Source: CAXBNB01 sp040222275 (GTDB lineage: Bacteria > Bacteroidota > Bacteroidia > Cytophagales > Cyclobacteriaceae). Taken from it: DNA of 64,000 bases. Positions 17,852-27,000 of the stretch are shown here, piece after piece; position 1 is the stretch's first letter, and each line of letters starts with the position of its first letter. The position numbers were made by a program, and so were the translations under genes. The stretch is from positions 230,684-294,683 of the forward strand of contig JAVKDJ010000049.1 of NCBI GenBank assembly GCA_040222275.1. Direction: 5' to 3'. Below the pieces are notes generated by a model. That model was given only the letters and a program-made list of their open reading frames with translations. It was not told the DNA's origin and searched no databases.

Positions 17852-18946
17852 TTAAGATAAATAATTTACCTCCTTTTCCAAATATTTATCAATTAATCTT
17901 GACACTGGCTTAGAATGGAGATCATCAATTTTTATTTCTTCCAATTCGAAATTTTCCTTAATAACTTCGAACGAATTCCTATTGATAATAGAAAAGAGGA
18001 AAAACTTGGCAAAAATAGTCTGATGAGTTAAAACATGTTTAAAATTACTCGAACAAGTTATTAAATTTCCTTGATTGAAAAGGAATTTTGCCTCATTTCT
18101 TATAAGGCCATCAAAGTCTTTTTCTTCGCCGGATTCAAACAATAAAAATTCGTACATACCCTGCCAGATATCACTGCCTTGTCTTTTATTGAGCAGCACT
18201 TTGTCCTCCCAATGGATAACGAAATAATTGAAATGGCGTGTTCGTTTTTTAATCTTCTTTTTCTTGACTGGCAAGTCTGCCTGGAGTCCATGCCGATAAG
18301 CAAAACATTCGCTTATAAAAATGCATTCATCGCAATGAGGTGCTTTGGGGGTACAATGCAATGCCCCAAATTCCATAATAGCCTGATTGAACTGGTCTGG
18401 ACTGTCAAGTGAAACCAGGGTTTTGGCCTTGTCGAAAAATAGTTTGTAGCTTTTAGGCTCACCTATGTCACTTTCAAGGCCAAAAACCCTGGACAATACC
18501 CTAAAAACGTTTCCATCCAATACTGGAACTGGCTCGTTATAGGCGAAAGATGCAATTGCTGCGGCAGTATATTTACCAATTCCTTTGAGCTTTTGCAGGT
18601 CACGGTAGTTGTCTGGAAACTTTCCATCAAACTTTTCCACAATGTCCCTGGCACATGCCAACATATTTCGTGCCCTCGAATAGTACCCCAATCCCTGCCA
18701 GAGTTTGAGGATTTCCTGCTCGCTGCTACAGGCGAAGGATTCCACATCGGGATAGGCCTCCAGAAATTTGTTGAAGTATGGAAGTCCCTGCTGCACCCTC
18801 GTTTGCTGGAGAATAATCTCCGATAACCAAATAATGTATGGGTCGGTAGTGTTCCTCCATGGCAAGTCCCTTTTGTTGAGGTCATACCAATCAATAAGCG
18901 ATTGGGAAAAGGTTTGAGTGGTATTGATTTGAGAATCTGTGCTCAT
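17852..18946 (-). CDS. mutY: A/G-specific adenine glycosylase
   Basis: MutY removes adenine mispaired with 8-oxoguanine. The 364-residue protein has the catalytic Glu in SEIILQQTRV near residue 43, the helix-hairpin-helix LKGIGKYTAAA, and the catalytic Asp in PVLDGNVFRV near residue 145. A 4Fe-4S loop has spacing C-x6-C-x2-C-x5-C near residues 198-214. A C-terminal NUDIX-like 8-oxoG recognition domain follows. It is the first gene of the minus-strand run and faces the HU gene across a short AT-rich region. Confidence 0.96.
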   Translation of the reverse strand: MSTDSQINTTQTFSQSLIDWYDLNKRDLPWRNTTDPYIIWLSEIILQQTRVQQGLPYFNKFLEAYPDVESFACSSEQEILKLWQGLGYYSRARNMLACARDIVEKFDGKFPDNYRDLQKLKGIGKYTAAAIASFAYNEPVPVLDGNVFRVLSRVFGLESDIGEPKSYKLFFDKAKTLVSLDSPDQFNQAIMEFGALHCTPKAPHCDECIFISECFAYRHGLQADLPVKKKKIKKRTRHFNYFVIHWEDKVLLNKRQGSDIWQGMYEFLLFESGEEKDFDGLIRNEAKFLFNQGNLITCSSNFKHVLTHQTIFAKFFLFSIINRNSFEVIKENFELEEIKIDDLHSKPVSRLIDKYLEKEVNYLS

Positions 18947-19073
18947 TAAACTTTGAATATTTCTGAATTCCTTATTTTTTGTTTTTATTTGCGATGCTAA
19001 AAATTAATTGATTCCGAAAACGAAATTAGTTGGTATTTAGGGTTTTATATTAAAAAGATTAAAATTTATCGCC

Positions 19074-19367
19074 GTGACGAAAGCAGATGTAATAAATGAA
19101 ATAGCAGACAAAACAGGGATTGACCGACTTGATGTTCAGGCATCAGTAGAGGCCTTTTTTAATGTAGTGAAGAATTCGATGGCAGACGGTGAAAACATCT
19201 ATGTAAGAGGATTTGGCAGTTTCGTAAATAAAAAAAGGGCCAAAAAAATAGCGAGAAACATCTCTCAGAATACAGCTATGGTCATTGATGAGCATTACAT
19301 CCCAAGTTTCAAACCTTCCAAAGTCTTTATCGAAAAAATAAAGAGCAGCGACAAAATTGGCTCGTAG
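19074..19367 (+). CDS. HU/IHF-family DNA-binding protein
   Basis: This 97-residue DNABII protein bends and compacts DNA as a dimer. It has the family layout: two N-terminal helices (TKADVINEIADKTGIDR), the GFGSF turn near residue 47, a basic beta arm, and PSFKPSKVF at the end. Translation starts at GTG (19074). It is divergent from mutY and is followed 11 nt later by a TPR gene. In many Bacteroidota this HU copy sits next to mutY and RNase G, as here. Confidence 0.93.
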   Translation: MTKADVINEIADKTGIDRLDVQASVEAFFNVVKNSMADGENIYVRGFGSFVNKKRAKKIARNISQNTAMVIDEHYIPSFKPSKVFIEKIKSSDKIGS

Positions 19368-19378
19368 GGCCTTTATAT

Positions 19379-20191
19379 ATGTCATTTCATAGGATAACAG
19401 TAAGTGTAATTGCTGTAGTACTCGCTATCATATTGTATAGCCTCCCCAAAGTAGTAGTAGATAACGATTCTTTGGAAACCGGAATAGGAGAGGCAAACGA
19501 ACCAACAGGCAATCATGATTTCAGCATCAGCGCCTCAGATAGCTTAAAACTAGCCGACCTGAGCAATAAATTTTCTGCTGCTGGAAATAATAAAAAAAGT
19601 GCTATCTTTGCGGACTCTTTGGCAAACCTGTATTTAGCCTACAATAAACTGGACAGTGCCGAAAAATATGGCAGGTTCATTTTGTCTTTGGGAGATGAGG
19701 TTGAAAATTTTCAACTTGCAGGTGATATTTTCTTTAAAGCCTTTGGGTTTTCCAAAGGGAAAAATGAGATAGACAAGTTTGGAGAACTTGCAGCCAATTG
19801 TTTTGAAAAAGTATTGGAAACATATCCTGGAAACCCGGATGTGAAAGCGAAATTGGCCATGACATTGGTAAATTCCGCCAATCCAATGCAAGGAATAAGC
19901 ATGCTTCGGGAGGTGCTTGAAGAGCATCCCGAAAATGAAACGGCCTTATACAATTTGGGTATATTGTCGATGCAATCGGGACAGTATGACAAAGCCGTTG
20001 AACGGTTTGTGAAACTAACTGAACTGAATGCAGAAAATGTTCAGGCGTGGTTTTATCTGGCTGTGAGTTATTTTGAAACAAGCCAAAAAGACAAAGCCTC
20101 TAAATTGTTTGAAAAAGTGAAATCAATGGATAGCGATCCGGCCATTAACCAGGCAGCAGATGGCTATTTGAGAGAAATAAACGAATTATAA
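19379..20191 (+). CDS. membrane-anchored TPR protein
   Basis: The 270-residue protein has one N-terminal hydrophobic segment (about residues 7-24), so it is anchored in the inner membrane or secreted. It is followed by tetratricopeptide repeats: roughly residues 60-95, 150-220 and 220-255, for example ALYNLGILSMQSGQYDKAVE and AWFYLAVSYFETSQKDKA. TPRs bind partner proteins; the partner here is unknown. It lies between the HU gene and a small ribosomal-protein gene, 11 nt after the former. Confidence 0.88.
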   Translation: MSFHRITVSVIAVVLAIILYSLPKVVVDNDSLETGIGEANEPTGNHDFSISASDSLKLADLSNKFSAAGNNKKSAIFADSLANLYLAYNKLDSAEKYGRFILSLGDEVENFQLAGDIFFKAFGFSKGKNEIDKFGELAANCFEKVLETYPGNPDVKAKLAMTLVNSANPMQGISMLREVLEEHPENETALYNLGILSMQSGQYDKAVERFVKLTELNAENVQAWFYLAVSYFETSQKDKASKLFEKVKSMDSDPAINQAADGYLREINEL

Positions 20192-20211
20192 AACATTAAA
20201 TATTTTCAATT

Positions 20212-20301
20212 ATGCCTTGTGGTAAAAAGAGAAAAAGACATAAGATCTCAACTCACAAAAGAAAAAAGAGGTTAAGAAAAAACAGACATAAGAAGAAGTA
20301 A
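20212..20301 (+). CDS. 29-residue AURKAIP1/COX24-type small ribosomal protein
   Basis: This very short gene encodes MPCGKKRKRHKISTHKRKKR followed by LRKNRHKKK. It is almost entirely Lys, Arg and His. The pattern matches the AURKAIP1/COX24 C-terminal domain family widespread in Bacteroidota; in mitochondria the family corresponds to small-subunit protein mS38. Some annotations call it THX-like. The conserved position just upstream of RNase G supports a real gene. Its exact place on the ribosome is not shown by sequence. Confidence 0.85.
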   Translation: MPCGKKRKRHKISTHKRKKRLRKNRHKKK

Positions 20302-20349
20302 TAACTTCTATTAGTTTTTTCTAATATTCAACATTAAAACCATAATATT

Positions 20350-21900
20350 TTGAGTAGTGAATTAGTAATAAGTTCAACTCAAAATGGATGTCGAATAGCC
20401 CTTTTAAAGAACAAAAAGTTAGCTGAGTTTCATACTGATGAAAATGGTAACCAGTTCAACGTAGGCGATGTTTATTTCGGGACAGTCAAAAAAGTAGTGC
20501 CCGGATTAAATGCTGCCTTCATTGATATTGGATACGAAAAAGACGCATTTCTTCACTATCTGGATCTCGGCCCCCAACTCAGGTCGTTAATCAAGTTTTC
20601 GAAGCAAGTTGTTTCTGGTAAAATTACCGGAGGCAAAATGAATGGCTTCAAGCGGGAAGTTGATATAGACAAGTTTGGGAAAATGAGCCAGGTACTGACC
20701 AAAAACCAGAAAATACTGGTGCAGGTAGTGAAAGAACCTATCTCAACCAAAGGGCCAAGATTATCCTGTGAGTTGTCCATTGCGGGCAGATATATCGTAT
20801 TGGTTCCGTTTTCGGATTCAGTATCGGTATCAAAAAAAATCACCAGCAGCGAAGAACGCAAAAGGCTGCTAAGGCTTATCAGTTCTATTAAGCCTGAAAA
20901 TTTTGGTGTGATCATACGCACCGTGGCAGAAGGGAAAGACGTTGCAGAGCTTGACAAAGATCTCAGAAATTTAGTAAAAACCTGGCAGGACGGTATGTCC
21001 ACCTTGAAAAAGGCCAAGCCGTCGGACAAGATCATTGGTGAAATGAACCGTGCCAATAGCATCTTGCGCGATGTGCTAAACGAATCCTTTGATAGCGTCA
21101 CTGTGGATGAGAAACTGATGTACAACGACATCAGGTCGTTCATTGCCAAAATTGCACCTGGCAAGGAAAAGCTGGTCAGGATGCACAACGGAAAGGCCAA
21201 AATCTTTGAATCATTTGGAATTGAAAAGCAGCTCAAGGGCTTGTTTGGGCAATCCGTGAGCATTGATGGTGGCGGCTACCTGATCATAGAACACACCGAG
21301 GCACTACACGTAATCGACGTGAACAGTGGCAACAAATCCAATGCTGAAGACAATCAGGAAAATACTGCACTTAAAGTAAACCTGGATGCCGCAAAAGAAA
21401 TTGCGCGTCAGCTTAGGTTAAGGGATATGGGTGGCATCATCGTCGTGGACTTCATTGACATGAGAAAAGTAGAGAACAAAAAACTCCTTTTCCAAAAGAT
21501 GAAAGAAGAGATGTCCACAGATCGCTCCAAATTCACTATCCTTCCATTGTCCAAATTTGGTTTGATGCAGATTACCCGGCAAAGGGTAAGGCCTGAGCTA
21601 AACATAAAAACCGGGGAGGCTTGTCCGACATGCAGCGGATCTGGAAAAATCACTGCCTCAATTCTCATAGCCGATCTGGTAGAAAAAAACATAGAGCATC
21701 TGCTCGTGAAACAAAATGAGAAGAAACTCGCCATCATGCTACACCCTTACTTGTATGCCTATTTTACCAAGGGTCTTTTCTCGCGTCAGGTAAAATGGTT
21801 CTTTAAATACAAGAGGTGGATAGATTTGATAGAAGACTCTTCACTTGCTTTTACTGAATACAGCATCATCAACGGAATGGGCGAAGAAATCGAGATTTAA
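20350..21900 (+). CDS. rng: ribonuclease E/G family endoribonuclease
   Basis: RNase G/E cuts single-stranded RNA during rRNA maturation and mRNA decay. The 516-residue protein is of RNase G size, without a long C-terminal scaffold. It has an S1 domain (VGDVYFGTVKKVVPGLNAAF near residue 40), the DNase I-like catalytic core with metal-binding Asp in DVNSG and VVDFIDMR, and the Zn-link CPTCSGSG near residue 422. Translation begins at TTG (20350). It follows the small ribosomal-protein gene by 48 nt. Confidence 0.95.
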   Translation: MSSELVISSTQNGCRIALLKNKKLAEFHTDENGNQFNVGDVYFGTVKKVVPGLNAAFIDIGYEKDAFLHYLDLGPQLRSLIKFSKQVVSGKITGGKMNGFKREVDIDKFGKMSQVLTKNQKILVQVVKEPISTKGPRLSCELSIAGRYIVLVPFSDSVSVSKKITSSEERKRLLRLISSIKPENFGVIIRTVAEGKDVAELDKDLRNLVKTWQDGMSTLKKAKPSDKIIGEMNRANSILRDVLNESFDSVTVDEKLMYNDIRSFIAKIAPGKEKLVRMHNGKAKIFESFGIEKQLKGLFGQSVSIDGGGYLIIEHTEALHVIDVNSGNKSNAEDNQENTALKVNLDAAKEIARQLRLRDMGGIIVVDFIDMRKVENKKLLFQKMKEEMSTDRSKFTILPLSKFGLMQITRQRVRPELNIKTGEACPTCSGSGKITASILIADLVEKNIEHLLVKQNEKKLAIMLHPYLYAYFTKGLFSRQVKWFFKYKRWIDLIEDSSLAFTEYSIINGMGEEIEI

Positions 21901-21918
21901 GTCTGGGGTGGGATTGAT

Positions 21919-22554
21919 TTAAAATTTAATCCCTACCTGAAGGCTTATCATGTCCATTTTGGTAATCAGCTCGTCGGTAACACTTGGATCAGTTTCGCTC
22001 ACAACATTGATCAGCCCCCTGTTGTAAACGATGGCAGCATAAAGGATCGAACTTGCCCCTGAGTTGCGTTCACCCCCTACCCCAAAAATAAATGAAGTGT
22101 CGTAAGGCTTGAATTTTTGAATCAGCGCATAGTTGTCATCTAGTGGCTCACTAAATATTTTTACCTCTGCCAAAAAACCCAACTGAAAATACCCCTTGAT
22201 ATCCGGCAGCACTTCGCTCGTGTAGAGTTTCATGGTCAGCGGTATCTGTAGATATTGGGATTTATAGACTTCCCTTGCAACTGGCTCTCCCTCAGGTTCT
22301 ATAGTATAGCCAGCCCTTTTTGGAGTATATATCAGGCCTGTACTAAACGAATAAGTCTCGGTAATATCAAAGTCTGCTTCCAGTCCGAATTTGAATTTTA
22401 ATGCGGATCCATTATTGGTAATATCCATCTGGTCTGCCTTAAACTTTACCCTGTTCAGCGCAACCGACGGGGAAAAAGTTAGCCCCACTTTTGGCTGTGC
22501 CAAACCTGCTGTTGTCAGTGTCACTAGTAGAATCAGGATCCCATATTTTTTCAT
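21919..22554 (-). CDS. PorT-family outer-membrane beta-barrel protein
   Basis: The 211-residue protein has a signal peptide (MKKYGILILLVTLTTAGLAQ) and then alternating beta strands ending in an aromatic-type terminal strand, MISLQVGIKF. This fits the outer-membrane beta-barrel families (OMP_b-brl, PorT-like) of Bacteroidota. PorT itself belongs to type IX secretion, but many paralogues have unknown roles, so I do not name it porT. The ATG at 22552-22554 was chosen because the upstream extension is not signal-like. It is convergent with rng. Confidence 0.78.
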   Translation of the reverse strand: MKKYGILILLVTLTTAGLAQPKVGLTFSPSVALNRVKFKADQMDITNNGSALKFKFGLEADFDITETYSFSTGLIYTPKRAGYTIEPEGEPVAREVYKSQYLQIPLTMKLYTSEVLPDIKGYFQLGFLAEVKIFSEPLDDNYALIQKFKPYDTSFIFGVGGERNSGASSILYAAIVYNRGLINVVSETDPSVTDELITKMDMISLQVGIKF

Positions 22555-22726
22555 TTTTGGAAGAATTTGAAATATTGCAGGAATATTGTTGAATGGGTAC
22601 AAGTTTAAGAATATTTCATGAAACGATTCGTTTGGGGAATGAAATAAATGATTGAAATTGCACCTCGCTAGTATTTCGAGAACAATACCAACTTTTATCC
22701 TAAGAAGAATTAACGACAACTTGCTT

Positions 22727-23758
22727 GTGAAAAAAATCCTTAATTATCCGGCGTTTTCAGCGGCCTTTCTTTTAGCTGGTAGCTTTATTCTTGCTCTTTC
22801 TATGCTTACCGGATGTTCAGACAATTCATGTAAAGAGATACCTGACGTGTCCTCTATCGAAGTAGAAGTGAGCCTGATGCCACTGGAGAGCCAGTTGTTG
22901 AAGCTGGATAACTGGCAGGAAACGGAAAAATTCCTAGGTGACCACCGGGTTTTTTCCGACTACTTTTTACATGCCAATCAGTATCCTCATGACTCCATTT
23001 TGGCCAAACGCTTATACAGGCTACTGAATGCCCCTTCGATAGACACACTGTTTAGGGAAACCAGCCAAAAATTTGCCGATATGGATGGTATCCTTGATGA
23101 TTTTAAGCAGGCCTACAAAATCATCAAATATCATTATCCTGAAACCAGGGTTCCAAAACTGGCCACAGTAGTCACGGCCTTTTACAATGATCTTTACATT
23201 TCCGATTCACTAATAATAGTTGGACTGGATTACTTCCTGGGTGAAGGTGCCACCTTTAGGCCAGATGAGCACCAATACATCCTCAAGCGATTTAAAAAAG
23301 AAAGCCTCATGCCCACGGTTTTGAATTTTGTGTCAAACGAATTCAACCAAATTGACAGGAAGCATAATTCCCTGATCGCTGATATGATCAACATTGGCAA
23401 ATCCTATTATTTTACATCCCAGGTAATGCCTTGCACTCCCGACTCGTTGATAATCGGCTATACTGCCGAAGAAATGAAGCTGGTAAATGAGAACCAGGAA
23501 ATAATTTGGGCCAACCTGATTGAAAATGAGCTGCTTTATGAAACCAATGACTATATGAAGAACAAGTTCATCGGAGAACGGCCCAATGTGAGTGAGATCA
23601 GTGAGAAGTGCCCAGGCCGGGTGGGAGCCTGGGTGGGATGGGAAATTGTGAAAGCCTATATGGACAAAAATAATGTCTCCATTACAGAACTAATGGCAGA
23701 AACCGATGCACACAAGATTTTTCAGCAGGCCAAATACAGGCCTAAGGGCGATGGGTGA
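22727..23758 (+). CDS. gldB: gliding motility lipoprotein GldB
   Basis: From the GTG at 22727 the product is about 343 residues. It begins with a hydrophobic signal ending in the lipobox MLTGC. The body matches GldB: an acidic N-terminal part, then SLIIVGLDYFLGEGATF and a C-terminal GAWVGWEIVKAYM stretch, related to the DUF2268 group. GldB is required for gliding and type IX secretion stability in Flavobacterium. The longer TTG start at 22652 would place 25 odd residues before the signal. Its end overlaps the convergent glycosyltransferase gene by 17 nt. Confidence 0.9.
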   Translation: MKKILNYPAFSAAFLLAGSFILALSMLTGCSDNSCKEIPDVSSIEVEVSLMPLESQLLKLDNWQETEKFLGDHRVFSDYFLHANQYPHDSILAKRLYRLLNAPSIDTLFRETSQKFADMDGILDDFKQAYKIIKYHYPETRVPKLATVVTAFYNDLYISDSLIIVGLDYFLGEGATFRPDEHQYILKRFKKESLMPTVLNFVSNEFNQIDRKHNSLIADMINIGKSYYFTSQVMPCTPDSLIIGYTAEEMKLVNENQEIIWANLIENELLYETNDYMKNKFIGERPNVSEISEKCPGRVGAWVGWEIVKAYMDKNNVSITELMAETDAHKIFQQAKYRPKGDG

Positions 23759-24935
23759 TATTTAAAATATCAAGGATAAACCCCTCCTGCTTCTCAGACA
23801 ACCTATCCAGGGAGAAGCTATTCTCAGCCAATTGGCGGGCATTCTTTTGAAAAGATTTCAGAATTTCCTTATTGTCCAAAAACAGGGATAGCTTTTCGTT
23901 AAAAGACACGGTGTTTTCGGGGCTATAAGCAAATCCTGCGTCATTGGTATATATCAAATTTTTTATCCATCCCTCAAAATTTACAATGATCAGCTTACCA
24001 GAGGCAAGGCCATCGAAAAGCTTGTTTGGGCTACCGGTATTGATTGAAGGAATGTTGACAAATGAAATGTAAATGGCATCCGATACATTCAAAACTTCCC
24101 TTATCCCCTTTCTATCACACTGGGGTAAAAACGTAACATTCCTGAGGCCATATTCACCAACCATGGCCGTGATCTTTTCTTTTTGGGCCCCTTCGCCTAT
24201 TATCAAAAACTTAACCGGAAGGTTGGCTACCGCCCTGGCGGCTTCAACCAAGTATTCCATTTGATTGGCCATGCCCAAGGTGCCGGCATAGCTGATAACC
24301 AACTCACTTTTTATCCCAAACTTCTGCCTTGTTTCGTCACTTTTTTTTTCCGGTACAAAGTAGGTACAATCTGCAATATTGGTGATCGTCTCTATAGGCT
24401 TTCCAGGCACTTTGGATTCAATATACTCTGCTATTGCGGGTGAAAGGGCCACAATTCCCCTGGCGCCCGCATAGCACAACTTCTCAAACCGGAACAGCAG
24501 GGTTTTCAATACCTTGTTCCTGATAATGCCCATTTCTACCGGAACCAGAGGCCATAGATCGCCTACCTCGAAAATATAGGGCACCCTCCTTGTCCATTTG
24601 ATGCAGAGTGCTACCAGACCGGTGGTAAGAGGGGTAGTCATTACATAACACAAATCCGGTTTTTTGATCGAATAAGACCTGACAATTGCCAGAAAGGCAA
24701 ATTTTAAATAGGAACGAATTCTTTCTGAGAAAGAAAGTGAATTGTGGTAATAAACAGGTAGGTAATGAACCCTTACCCCTTCTATGTTTTTTATTTCGAC
24801 TTGATTTTCATTGTGGGCACTGATCACTTCAACTTCAAACCCCTTCTTTACAAGCTCCCTTGTCAGGTAGTAAGACCTGATGGCCCCACCTTCATCTGGG
24901 GTTCGGAAGTATTGATGGATGTAGAGGACTTTCAA
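23742..24935 (-). CDS. GT4 glycosyltransferase (WbuB-like)
   Basis: The 397-residue enzyme has a GT-B fold. The N-terminal part starts MKVLYIHQYFRTPDEGGAIR, typical of WbuB/WcaI-like GT4 enzymes that add sugars to lipid carriers or surface polysaccharides. Residues about 205-350 form the donor-binding half, with SYAGTLGMANQMEYLVEA and TGSPNKLFDGLASGKLIIVN. The donor sugar is unknown. It is a lone gene here, not in a polysaccharide cluster, and its 3' end overlaps gldB by 17 nt. Confidence 0.9.
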   Translation of the reverse strand: MKVLYIHQYFRTPDEGGAIRSYYLTRELVKKGFEVEVISAHNENQVEIKNIEGVRVHYLPVYYHNSLSFSERIRSYLKFAFLAIVRSYSIKKPDLCYVMTTPLTTGLVALCIKWTRRVPYIFEVGDLWPLVPVEMGIIRNKVLKTLLFRFEKLCYAGARGIVALSPAIAEYIESKVPGKPIETITNIADCTYFVPEKKSDETRQKFGIKSELVISYAGTLGMANQMEYLVEAARAVANLPVKFLIIGEGAQKEKITAMVGEYGLRNVTFLPQCDRKGIREVLNVSDAIYISFVNIPSINTGSPNKLFDGLASGKLIIVNFEGWIKNLIYTNDAGFAYSPENTVSFNEKLSLFLDNKEILKSFQKNARQLAENSFSLDRLSEKQEGFILDILNITHRP

Positions 24936-25003
24936 TTGATTGTAGGTATCAATGCAATTTATTTATTATTTTTAAACAAGTATCACTTCTTAGCCACTAC
25001 ACC

Positions 25004-25372
25004 ATGAGCGACAGTAACCTCACCATCAGACTCAAATCCCTTACTTGCTTTCAAAACGACGAAGATAAATTTGATGATGTATTTATCAAGCATGAAGGCA
25101 AGAAAATCTGGCCCACAGACAAAAAACATGAAGATGTATCGGTAGGCAATTATAAACTTGGCGTGGACATATCAGGGATCAAACCCAATAGCGAGGTAAT
25201 ACTCGAAATCTGGGACCATGACACCTTCAGCCCCAATGACCTGCTCGGCTCCACGAAAATGATCCCCGACCAACCAGGCGGGCCCTACCAGGTGGACATG
25301 CAACCCGCCCATGATTCGGATATTGCCCGCTACTCCATCGAGTGGCAGGTTTTGTGGCCTGATCAAATGTGA
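25004..25372 (+). CDS. C2-domain-like protein, unknown function
   Basis: The 122-residue protein lacks a signal peptide. It has a beta-sandwich pattern with acidic loops: CFQNDEDKFDDVFIK near residues 15-29 and VILEIWDHDTFSPNDLLGST near residues 65-84. The EIWDHDxxSxNDLLG motif is typical of C2 domains, where the aspartates bind Ca2+. This resemblance is by motif only. It precedes the sigma factor gene by 57 nt on the same strand, but a link to that system is not shown. Confidence 0.65.
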   Translation: MSDSNLTIRLKSLTCFQNDEDKFDDVFIKHEGKKIWPTDKKHEDVSVGNYKLGVDISGIKPNSEVILEIWDHDTFSPNDLLGSTKMIPDQPGGPYQVDMQPAHDSDIARYSIEWQVLWPDQM

Positions 25373-25429
25373 AAATATTGTCATAACATTGCCGTTCAAA
25401 TCAACAGGAAAAGTTGACTTGTCCAATTT

Positions 25430-25969
25430 ATGAATGCAAAAACAGATTTTGAAGCCATTTTTAGGGAATATTATCCTTATCTGTACAATTTGTCCAATAA
25501 GGTACTGAATGATCGCTCGACCGCCGAAGACATAGTACAGTCGGTTTTTTTATCTGTTTGGAAAAAAAGAGTTGAGCTGAAAATTAGCACTTCCTGGCGA
25601 TCGTACCTGTCACGGGCGGTGGTCAATGCCTGCTACGACTACCTGAAAAAATCTGCTAGAATGGTTTCTTTGAACAAGGTAGAGGCAGATGCAGTACACA
25701 CCACCGAAGAGGCTGTAGCCCATGCCGAACTGCAGCAAAATATCAAAAAAGCTATAGCCCGTTTGCCCGAAAAGTGTCGCCTTATTTTTACCATGAGCCG
25801 GTTTGAAGGATTGTCCAGCGCAGAGATAGCCGACAACATGAACCTGAGCAAAAAAACCGTGGACAACCAGATAGGCATTGCCCTGACCAAACTACGGGAG
25901 GAACTGAAACCCTATATTACACTCAAGGTTATCATTATCTTATTGCTCTTGCTCCTCCTGATTGGGTGA
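25430..25969 (+). CDS. ECF-type RNA polymerase sigma factor with hydrophobic C-terminal tail
   Basis: The 179-residue factor is a Bacteroidota-type ECF sigma. Region 2 shows FEAIFREYYPYLYNLS and AEDIVQSVFLSVW near residues 7-45. Region 4 is the HTH MSRFEGLSSAEIADNMNLSK near residues 122-141. The last 16 residues, LKVIIILLLLLLLIG-like, could form a membrane segment. It heads a cluster with FecR, a TonB receptor and DUF4249, the classic cell-surface signalling arrangement. It is most likely held inactive by the FecR protein until the receptor is loaded (inference from family). Confidence 0.93.
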   Translation: MNAKTDFEAIFREYYPYLYNLSNKVLNDRSTAEDIVQSVFLSVWKKRVELKISTSWRSYLSRAVVNACYDYLKKSARMVSLNKVEADAVHTTEEAVAHAELQQNIKKAIARLPEKCRLIFTMSRFEGLSSAEIADNMNLSKKTVDNQIGIALTKLREELKPYITLKVIIILLLLLLLIG

Positions 25970-26055
25970 GTTTTCTGAAAAAAAGAAAAAAAATTTCTGC
26001 CTCTTTGGGTATTTGATCCGAGGTGGTCGTCTTAGGAAAGAATCAGAAAGATACC

Positions 26056-26991
26056 ATGGAAAAAATAGTAGAGATAGTAGGTAAGCAACTCCGCGGGGAA
26101 ATAACCACCGGGGAGAATGAGCACCTCGCTGAGTGGCTCAAAAGTGATGCGGCCAATCAGAAAGTGTACGAGGAAATCAAGTGGGTGTGGGACAACACGG
26201 CGCAGCATTACAAGGAAGAAGAAGTGAATATAGGGGAAGCCTGGTCGGCATTCACAAAGCAACGAGACCAGATGGCTCAAGAAAAAACTCCCTTGGGAAA
26301 AAGGGTATGGATCGCTGCGGCTGCCATAGTGCTGGCCATGCTATTTGGCTATTTGTATATCAATCCCATCCCAACTACGAAAAACGAAGTAGTATATGCA
26401 GCCAATAACACGATACAGGAAAACATTCAGCTACCTGATGGATCGTTGATCTGGCTGAATAAAAACGCTAAAGTAACTTATGGGGAATCAAACGGGGAAA
26501 GGTTGGTGACACTTGCTGGCGAGGCATTTTTTGAAGTGGCCCATGATGCCAACAAGCCCTTTGTCATCCATACCGGCAACATGCAAACCCAGGTGGTTGG
26601 TACGTCATTTAACATTCGTTACCAGGCCGAAGAGCCGGTAGTAGTCTCTGTAGCTTCCGGTAAGGTGAAAGTGTACGATGACAACCAAACTATTTTACTT
26701 ACTAAAGGACAGGAGAGCCAATACGATGCTAGAACAGGCAAATTAGAAAAAAGTGTCTCTCAGGATCCTAATTTCCTGTCCTGGAAAACAGGGAAACTTG
26801 TGTTTGAAAATAGCACCATCCAGTATGTGACGCAAACACTCTTTCGGCACTATGGGCAGCAGTTAGCAGCCATTCAGCCCGATGTTGATGAGGTGCGTTT
26901 AACGGCCAGTTTTGAGCAGCAATCCCTGGAGCAAGTGCTGGAACTGATCTACCTGACCACCGACGTTCAATTAACCATTTCCAACCCATAG
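26056..26991 (+). CDS. FecR-family anti-sigma factor
   Basis: The product of about 311 residues has a cytoplasmic N-terminal domain (EWLKSD region), one membrane span (about residues 86-104, WIAAAAIVLAMLFGYLYI), a periplasmic FecR domain (LPDGSLIWLNKNAKVTY through TGNMQTQVVGTSFNIRY), and a C-terminal DUF4974 region that contacts the receptor's STN domain. It controls the upstream sigma factor. The ATG at 26056 is preferred over a GTG 33 nt earlier. It ends 9 nt before the TonB receptor. Confidence 0.94.
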   Translation: MEKIVEIVGKQLRGEITTGENEHLAEWLKSDAANQKVYEEIKWVWDNTAQHYKEEEVNIGEAWSAFTKQRDQMAQEKTPLGKRVWIAAAAIVLAMLFGYLYINPIPTTKNEVVYAANNTIQENIQLPDGSLIWLNKNAKVTYGESNGERLVTLAGEAFFEVAHDANKPFVIHTGNMQTQVVGTSFNIRYQAEEPVVVSVASGKVKVYDDNQTILLTKGQESQYDARTGKLEKSVSQDPNFLSWKTGKLVFENSTIQYVTQTLFRHYGQQLAAIQPDVDEVRLTASFEQQSLEQVLELIYLTTDVQLTISNP

Positions 26992-27000
26992 AAAAAAACA

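Noticed and set aside
21910..21933. Hairpin GGGATT...AATCCC between rng and the barrel gene
   Set aside because: Short 6-bp stem, overlaps the coding end of the barrel gene and lacks a T-run; not supported as a terminator.
23742..24935. GT4 enzyme as part of a surface polysaccharide cluster
   Set aside because: No other sugar genes adjoin it; it is a single gene in this window.
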